Source: CAVYUC01 sp963771595 (GTDB lineage: Bacteria > Bacteroidota > Bacteroidia > Bacteroidales > Prolixibacteraceae). From it: DNA of 64,000 nt. This document shows positions 59,801-64,000 of the stretch, piece by piece. Below the pieces are notes generated by a model. That model did no database searches. It was not told the origin of the DNA and saw nothing but the letters and a program-made list of their open reading frames with translations. The stretch is from contig CAVYUC010000004.1 in NCBI GenBank assembly GCA_963771595.1, forward strand, positions 124,001 to 188,000, written 5' to 3'. Positions within the stretch are counted from its first letter, which is position 1. Each line of letters opens with the position of its first letter. A program made the position numbers and the translations under genes.

Positions 59801-60004
59801 CTGAGTTATACCATTCCGAATGAATTCTTATCATTTCGTAATGCGCAGTTTTATGTTTCAGCAAGCAACGTGTTAACTTTCACCAATTATTTGGGGTACG
59901 ATCCTGAATTCAGCTATTCCCGTTCTCACGTTAATCAGGGAGTTGATTACGGATTAATGCCACAGCCAAGACAATTTATTGTAGGTGTAAAATTAGGTTT
60001 ATAA
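56834..60004 (+). CDS. susC: SusC-type TonB-dependent transporter 2
   Basis: Second transporter of the locus, 1056 residues, signal ending in TALYAQ. Carboxypeptidase-regulatory-like domain (VKGKIVNGANEPVPNVAVAV), plug with SIDQYLQGRVSGMHVVNRSG, SLLRGVNSLNASNSPFYVVD and TVVKDPTITSAYGSKASNGL, then barrel ending VGVKLGL. The frame is open from 56678, but the ATG at 56834 is the one that begins a signal peptide. The plug is clearly different from SusC 1, so the two are not a recent duplication; they may import different fragments of one glycan. Confidence 0.93.
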   Translation: MNKQIFLTNLKRVAVFSAILLFGATALYAQDSLYVKGKIVNGANEPVPNVAVAVEGSFELPAVTNEAGEFDVVAPSGNEWLNIEPSSAYKNQRVFLNNRTNLKIYLTDNNVPSGSDVVSILEQDRLRRDMIAAYSTLDPDGIKLTPALSIDQYLQGRVSGMHVVNRSGMPGSGAVSLLRGVNSLNASNSPFYVVDGIPVTSMGVFGSNLEGFTYNPLLGVNPLDISQVTVVKDPTITSAYGSKASNGLVLIETLDPSATQTVIELDLRGGYSLAPSNRIPQMNGTQHKTLINELLFSSGLPEEIKTVRYPNLYLKPGDERYIDYQHNTDWQDIIFSDAAFTNINVNVKGGDEIARYGLSFGYINADGIIKTTGYDGYNLRFVSLLNIFTWLKMNAGVSLNYNNSQLKESGKVDQTSPILTALAKSPLLNPFQYDEEGRELTSLAPVDELGVSNPQAVIDNYEAANSNFHFISTLGFQAKVNDNLEVNTNFGLTYNVLKEQLFMPNRGMELYYNDEAINVSKASNNSLNTFYNNTYLNFNKTFNKIHHFTSSTGFNILNNKFEFDWALTKNAHQNDEYRMLQDGINNLREIGGQNRIWNWVSVYEHLTYSYKDKYMATATVSLDGSSRIGDNAANTLSIADNPFGLFYGAGAAWRISNESFLKNASALEDLKFRVTYGVTGNDDIGESNATNYYKAVKFRETVGLYPAVIANNELTYETVTQLDAGVDLALWGNRVRTSVDVYQSTTDNMLIYTPLDAYLGYDFRPENGGTMQNTGIDADLFLRIADRPNFKWDVQVSYSRVKNEVTQIKGEKLVTEIQGAEIINIPGEQANSLYGYTFDGVYSTSEEAQSANLLNEKLEPYHAGDAKFRDISGPDGTPDGIINDYDKSVIGSSLPEHFGGLSNTFTYKRWSLNAFVQMVYGNELFNYIRYKNESMTGLENQSTKVLDRWQYEGQQTEVPRALWEDPIGNSSFSTRWIEDGSYIRLKNVSLSYTIPNEFLSFRNAQFYVSASNVLTFTNYLGYDPEFSYSRSHVNQGVDYGLMPQPRQFIVGVKLGL

Positions 60005-60023
60005 AGATTTTATTTTGAGTAAA

Positions 60024-61898
60024 ATGAAAAGATACATGAAATATACAGCAATCATCGGATCGGTATTAATTTCTCTGCTTTTTTTGTCATCATGTAAAGA
60101 TTTTTTAGATCCGGAACAGGAAATTAATATCACGGAAGACAAATTATTTGATGACTGGTATGAATACCGTTCGGTTGAAATGGGATTGTATGGTCTTCAG
60201 AGCGATTTGGTAGAACAGCTTGTAATTCTTGGTGAATTAAGAGCCGACTTGTTAAACATTACTGAAAATGCCGATGCAGACATGGTTGAAATCTATAATT
60301 TCGACGTGTCACGGGAAAATAAATATGCCTCGCCAACCAACTTTTTTAAGCTGATATCGGCAAGTAATAACTTTATCCGGATATTGCAAAACAGGCATCC
60401 CGAAGTGCTCGATAAAAGCAAACCGGTAACCAACTACGACAAGTTATACGGAGAAGCACTTTGTATGCGTGCCTGGGCTTATTTTAATGCAGTCAGAATT
60501 TACGGAAAGGTTCCGTTTATTCCCGAATCGTTAACAACGATTGATGAAATAGAAAATTTTATCAATTCTTCAGGTACTTATATTGACAGTGTGGATGTAA
60601 TTTTTGGTTTGGATGGTTATACTAACGACACCATTTTCAAAAATCCGGTTGAACTGACAAAACAGTATTATGATCAAAGCCTGATAATCGATTATTTTAC
60701 CGAGGAACTGGAAACTAAAATAAAGTCTGAAGGAAATATAAAAGCCGTTGGTGTGGATCATGCCATTGAAAACAATGATCAAACATGGGAGGTAACCATC
60801 TGGAATCCTTATGCACTGAATGCACTTCTCGGACAAATGTATTTAACACAGGGCGATTTATCCAAGGCTATTTCATATTTCGAAAAAATTATGCGACTTA
60901 GTACCGATAATTACCGGTATCAGTTGGATCAAAGTTTTGCGGGAAATAACTGGACCAACATTTTTACCAACATCGATCCCAAGGAAGATATATATACCAT
61001 CTGGTTTAACAAATCAAATTTCCAGCAAAACGATTTGCAAATGTTTTTTGACATTCGTCCGCCAAATAAATATATGATGAAACCTTCGCGGCCGGCAGTT
61101 ATGAACTGGGAAACCATGTTCGATAATTACAGGCTTTCTGTTAATCAGTCGCAACCCTGGAGAACTGAATTGTCTTTCAAAGGAATGCCGGGTGATTTTT
61201 ACCGTGGTTATGGTGCTTCATATATGTACTTTAATAATGGAATGCCCTTGCCGGAAATGACTGTTTTTCAGATGCTTTGGTTAAAGTCGGAAGAGGATTA
61301 CCGTACTGCAAGTCTTTTAATTGGCAATGCCGACACAGTAGTTTGGAAATATTCACTGGGAAAAACAACTTTCGATCAGGATGCAAATTATGTGGTTTAC
61401 CGTGCCGCCGGTGTTCATTTATGGGCCGCAGAAGCTTATACATACTGGGTTTCCAATGTAGATGGAGTGGTGAGGAACCAAACATCAAAAGCTGTTAAAA
61501 TTGCAAACGACGGAAGTTATTACAGCGAAAGTACCAACCGCGAACAACTTGGAGTAAGAGGCCGCGTAGGTTTTGGTGGCAGCAACGATGGAATACAGGC
61601 CGGAAATATTGTTTACAAACATGATCCTTTTACGAATAAAGTTACCGGCTACTACAATTTTACCGGCGATTTTCTGTCGCTGCAAATGTATCTCGAAGAT
61701 CAGATTATTACCGAACGTGCACGTGAACTTGCATTTGAAGGAGAACGTTTTTACGACTTAATGCGTGTTGCACAAAGAAGAGGTGATCCTTCTTACCTTG
61801 CTGAGAAAGTAGCTGCAAAATTCCCGGAAGGAAGACGTGAAGAAATTTACAACAAGCTTCTTGATGAAAATAACTGGTATATACATTATTTTGAGTAA
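60024..61898 (+). CDS. susD: SusD/RagB-type lipoprotein 2
   Basis: Partner of SusC 2, 624 residues, longer than the first SusD. Lipobox LLFLSSC, then KDFLDPEQEINITEDKLFDD, YGEALCMRAWAYFNAVRIYG and ITERARELAFEGERFYDLMR. Extra insertions in the middle (residues about 190-290 and 440-560) account for the length. The ATG at 60024 (MKRYMKYTA) is used in preference to a TTG at 60015. A strong terminator follows. Confidence 0.93.
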   Translation: MKRYMKYTAIIGSVLISLLFLSSCKDFLDPEQEINITEDKLFDDWYEYRSVEMGLYGLQSDLVEQLVILGELRADLLNITENADADMVEIYNFDVSRENKYASPTNFFKLISASNNFIRILQNRHPEVLDKSKPVTNYDKLYGEALCMRAWAYFNAVRIYGKVPFIPESLTTIDEIENFINSSGTYIDSVDVIFGLDGYTNDTIFKNPVELTKQYYDQSLIIDYFTEELETKIKSEGNIKAVGVDHAIENNDQTWEVTIWNPYALNALLGQMYLTQGDLSKAISYFEKIMRLSTDNYRYQLDQSFAGNNWTNIFTNIDPKEDIYTIWFNKSNFQQNDLQMFFDIRPPNKYMMKPSRPAVMNWETMFDNYRLSVNQSQPWRTELSFKGMPGDFYRGYGASYMYFNNGMPLPEMTVFQMLWLKSEEDYRTASLLIGNADTVVWKYSLGKTTFDQDANYVVYRAAGVHLWAAEAYTYWVSNVDGVVRNQTSKAVKIANDGSYYSESTNREQLGVRGRVGFGGSNDGIQAGNIVYKHDPFTNKVTGYYNFTGDFLSLQMYLEDQIITERARELAFEGERFYDLMRVAQRRGDPSYLAEKVAAKFPEGRREEIYNKLLDENNWYIHYFE

Positions 61899-61918
61899 TT
61901 AGTTTAAAATATGTTTTG

Positions 61919-61948
61919 AAAAGGCAGGTAATTTACTTGCCTTTTTTT
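61919..61948 (+). terminator. Rho-independent terminator after SusD 2
   Basis: AAAAGGCAGGTA (61919-61930) pairs with TACTTGCCTTTT (61934-61945), one G-T pair and a three-base loop, then Ts to 61948. It separates the SusCD genes from the hydrolase gene, which starts 16 bases later. Confidence 0.85.
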
Positions 61949-61964
61949 CTTTAAAACCAACAAT

Positions 61965-64000
61965 ATGAATCCGATAAAATCTATTCTCCTCCTTTTTTTA
62001 CTGTTGCTGATAAACTCATTTAACGTTTCAAAAGCTTCCGATTTGGTTGATTTTGGCGCCTTAAACAAGAATGTTATCGTTCTTCATTTCGACGACGGAT
62101 ATGTACGATATCATCAAAAAGGAGAATCCCGATCAAATGAGTGGGTTATTTCTGAACCACTGCGGGTAATGGAAGCTGAAAACCTGAGCAATTATCAAAT
62201 CGTTTCTGAAGATAGGTTTTTATACGTCACCACAAAATCCGGTTCAGATAAAACGTAAATCGAAAGGGACAGAATTTACATGGCTTTGCCAAAATTGGGT
62301 CAACGGACAGGGATGTGTAAATGGAAATGCAGACCATGCTAAGGAACATTGGTTGTATCTCCAGCTTCCCGAACCGCTTGAGGAAGGGAAATACTATACC
62401 GGATTTCTACCGGGAATATTGCCGGAAACGGCAAATCCTGGGAGTTTGAATTTAGCCTCGAAAAGAACAGGTCGGAAGCTATTCATGTCAATCTTGTTGG
62501 ATATGATCCGCAGGCTCCCGAAAAATACGGTTATGTTTATCACTGGAGCGGCAGCGGTGGAAGTGTCGATTTTAAAACGATGGAAGGAAACAGTTTTTAT
62601 TTGATGGATAACCAGACCAAAGAAAAAGTATTCAGCGGTAAACTTGAATTCAGGAAAAGTAAAACAAACAAGGAAACCTACCAAACCAATGATACGCCCA
62701 ATCAGAATTTTTTGGGCGCCGATGTTTGGGAATGTGATTTTTCTTCGTTTAACACTCCAGGTGAATATGTTCTGGCAGTGGAAGGTGTTGGACATTCTTT
62801 CCCGTTCAAAATAAAAGATGATGTTTACCGGCATGCTTTTTACAATTCCATTCGCGGACTGTATCATAATCGTTCAGGAATTGCACTCGAAGAACCTTAT
62901 ACAGAATATACAAGGCCGGCACCTCACAATCCTTTGGTAACTCCGGGATTTGCCGGAAAACTGCAATATACAACTTCACGTTTTATCGATTGGGATAATT
63001 TAGATGCTTCCGAAACTGATTTACCGGCAATTGAGGCAGGATTGAAAGGTGCTGTAAATACATGGGGCTGGTATCAGGATGCTGGTGATTGGGACGGTTA
63101 TTTTACGCACATGAAAATTCCGGCAATGTTAATGCTTACTTGGGAAATTGCGCCGGAGAAATTTGCCGACGGTGAATTAAATATTCCTGAAGGTGAAAAC
63201 GGTATTCCGGATATTCTGGACGAAGCAAGCTGGCTCATTCGCTTTTATCACCGTACCCGGCACGAGTTAATTGACAAAGGTTTCGGAACAGGCGGAATTG
63301 GTTCGCGTGTTGCCCCCGACTGGTATGGTAATGCAGGCGATGGAATCCCGTCTTATGAAGATACCGGGAAATGGATTATTTCAGGAGAAGATCCCTTTAC
63401 CACTTATTTTTATGCCGGGTTAGCTGGTCAATACGCTGCAGTGCTCAATAAACTAGGAATTGCTGATCCGGACGGAATTGACTGGAAAAAAGAAGCCCAA
63501 GAAGCCTTCGATTGGGCGAAAAACAATACCCGGAGCAGCGATAACAATCCGGCTGAAGTTCATGATTATCATTTGGCGGATTACCAGCTTTATGCAGCAG
63601 TTTCATTATTTCGATTAACCGGAAATGATGAGTATGTGCAAATTATCGAGCAAAATTCTTCATCTGTAAATTCATCTACAGTATTAAGCGAAAGTCAGGA
63701 GTGGGGGATTTATTCAATGGTTATTGCTGATGAATTTACTTTCGAAAATGAAACATTGTTAAACAGACTGAAAAGTTCGGTTCTTGCAACTGCCGATCAA
63801 CAGCATAAAAGTGTGAATTTGCGCGCCTGCCGTTACGGCGGAAATATCTACATGCCCATGCTTGTCGGACAGGGTACAACGCCACAGGTTTTTGAAATTA
63901 TGATGGGGCATTATGTTTCAAAAGAAAAAGCGCCGGCAAAAACCAACATTTATTTATCGGATTTATATACTACTGCGGATTATTTTTTGGGTTGTAATCC
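61965..64000 (+). pseudogene. GH9 glycoside hydrolase, two frameshifts, runs off the window
   Basis: Secreted hydrolase with a signal peptide (MNPIKSILLLFLLLL then VSKASD). After correction it reads through an N-terminal immunoglobulin-like domain (AIHVNLVGYDPQAPEKYGYV) into a GH9 (alpha/alpha)6 barrel with WYQDAGDWDGYFTH, which holds the paired Asp residues of the GH9 active site, and NGIPDILDEASWLIRFY. The last residues in the window (TADYFLGCN) are the usual start of the GH9 C-terminal part. Breaks: one extra T in the T5 run at 62217-62221 (restores RFYTSPQNPVQI) and one base missing near 62401-62406. GH9 enzymes cut beta-1,4-linked glucans or glucosaminides. It is separated from the SusCD genes by a terminator but belongs to the same locus by position. 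Confidence 0.8.

Overview
The window comes from a member of the Bacteroidota. The supporting signs are paired SusC/SusD outer-membrane proteins, a hybrid two-component regulator, many lipoproteins, a TAnnTTTG-type promoter and AT-rich spacers. The mix of sulfatase, polysaccharide utilisation, multiheme cytochrome and Tat-dependent sugar dehydrogenase genes fits a marine or sediment Marinilabiliales/Prolixibacteraceae-like organism; that placement is inference. I saw no rRNA, tRNA, CRISPR array, insertion sequence or phage gene.

Layout. Positions 1-11,730 hold a Cys-type sulfatase, a DUF1460 lipoprotein, an MFS transporter and housekeeping or general genes (rimO, nitronate monooxygenase, a DUF5698-type membrane protein, prfC, a secreted class-I amidotransferase-like protein, a prohibitin-like SPFH protein and a hotdog thioesterase). 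Positions 11,750-24,000 hold a PorE-like OmpA protein and two periplasmic sugar-oxidation modules. The first is a sorbosone-dehydrogenase-like lipoprotein with a monoheme cytochrome c lipoprotein. The second is a Tat-exported gluconate-dehydrogenase-type small subunit, a GMC flavoprotein and a nine-heme membrane-anchored cytochrome. A GntR-type regulator lies between the modules and a PhoD-like phosphatase beyond them. Positions 24,000-41,700 are a mosaic: nicotinamidase, a histidine kinase with an FG-GAP-like sensor, a baeRF-family protein, an FGGY sugar kinase, a FecA-like TonB receptor, a tandem-thioredoxin protein, a GH3 beta-glucosidase, an NCS1 permease coupled to a tiny membrane protein, fructosamine kinase, an aminotransferase and a nitroreductase.

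Positions 42,062-64,000 form one polysaccharide utilisation locus on the + strand: hybrid sensor/AraC regulator, FAS1 lipoprotein, SusC, SusD, FAS1, FAS1, SusC, SusD, then a GH9 glycoside hydrolase running off the window. Three fasciclin (FAS1) lipoproteins occupy the places where surface glycan-binding proteins (SusE/F type) normally sit, and two of them end in a beta-sandwich-like tail. This is the most distinctive system here. The regulator probably senses an oligosaccharide and switches on the two transporters, the FAS1 proteins and the hydrolase.

A striking technical or evolutionary feature is that seven genes carry nine single-base frame disruptions, eight of them equivalent to one extra base. 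Removing the extra bases restores full-length proteins of normal family size, so many are probably assembly or sequencing errors, but true pseudogenes cannot be excluded from the sequence alone.
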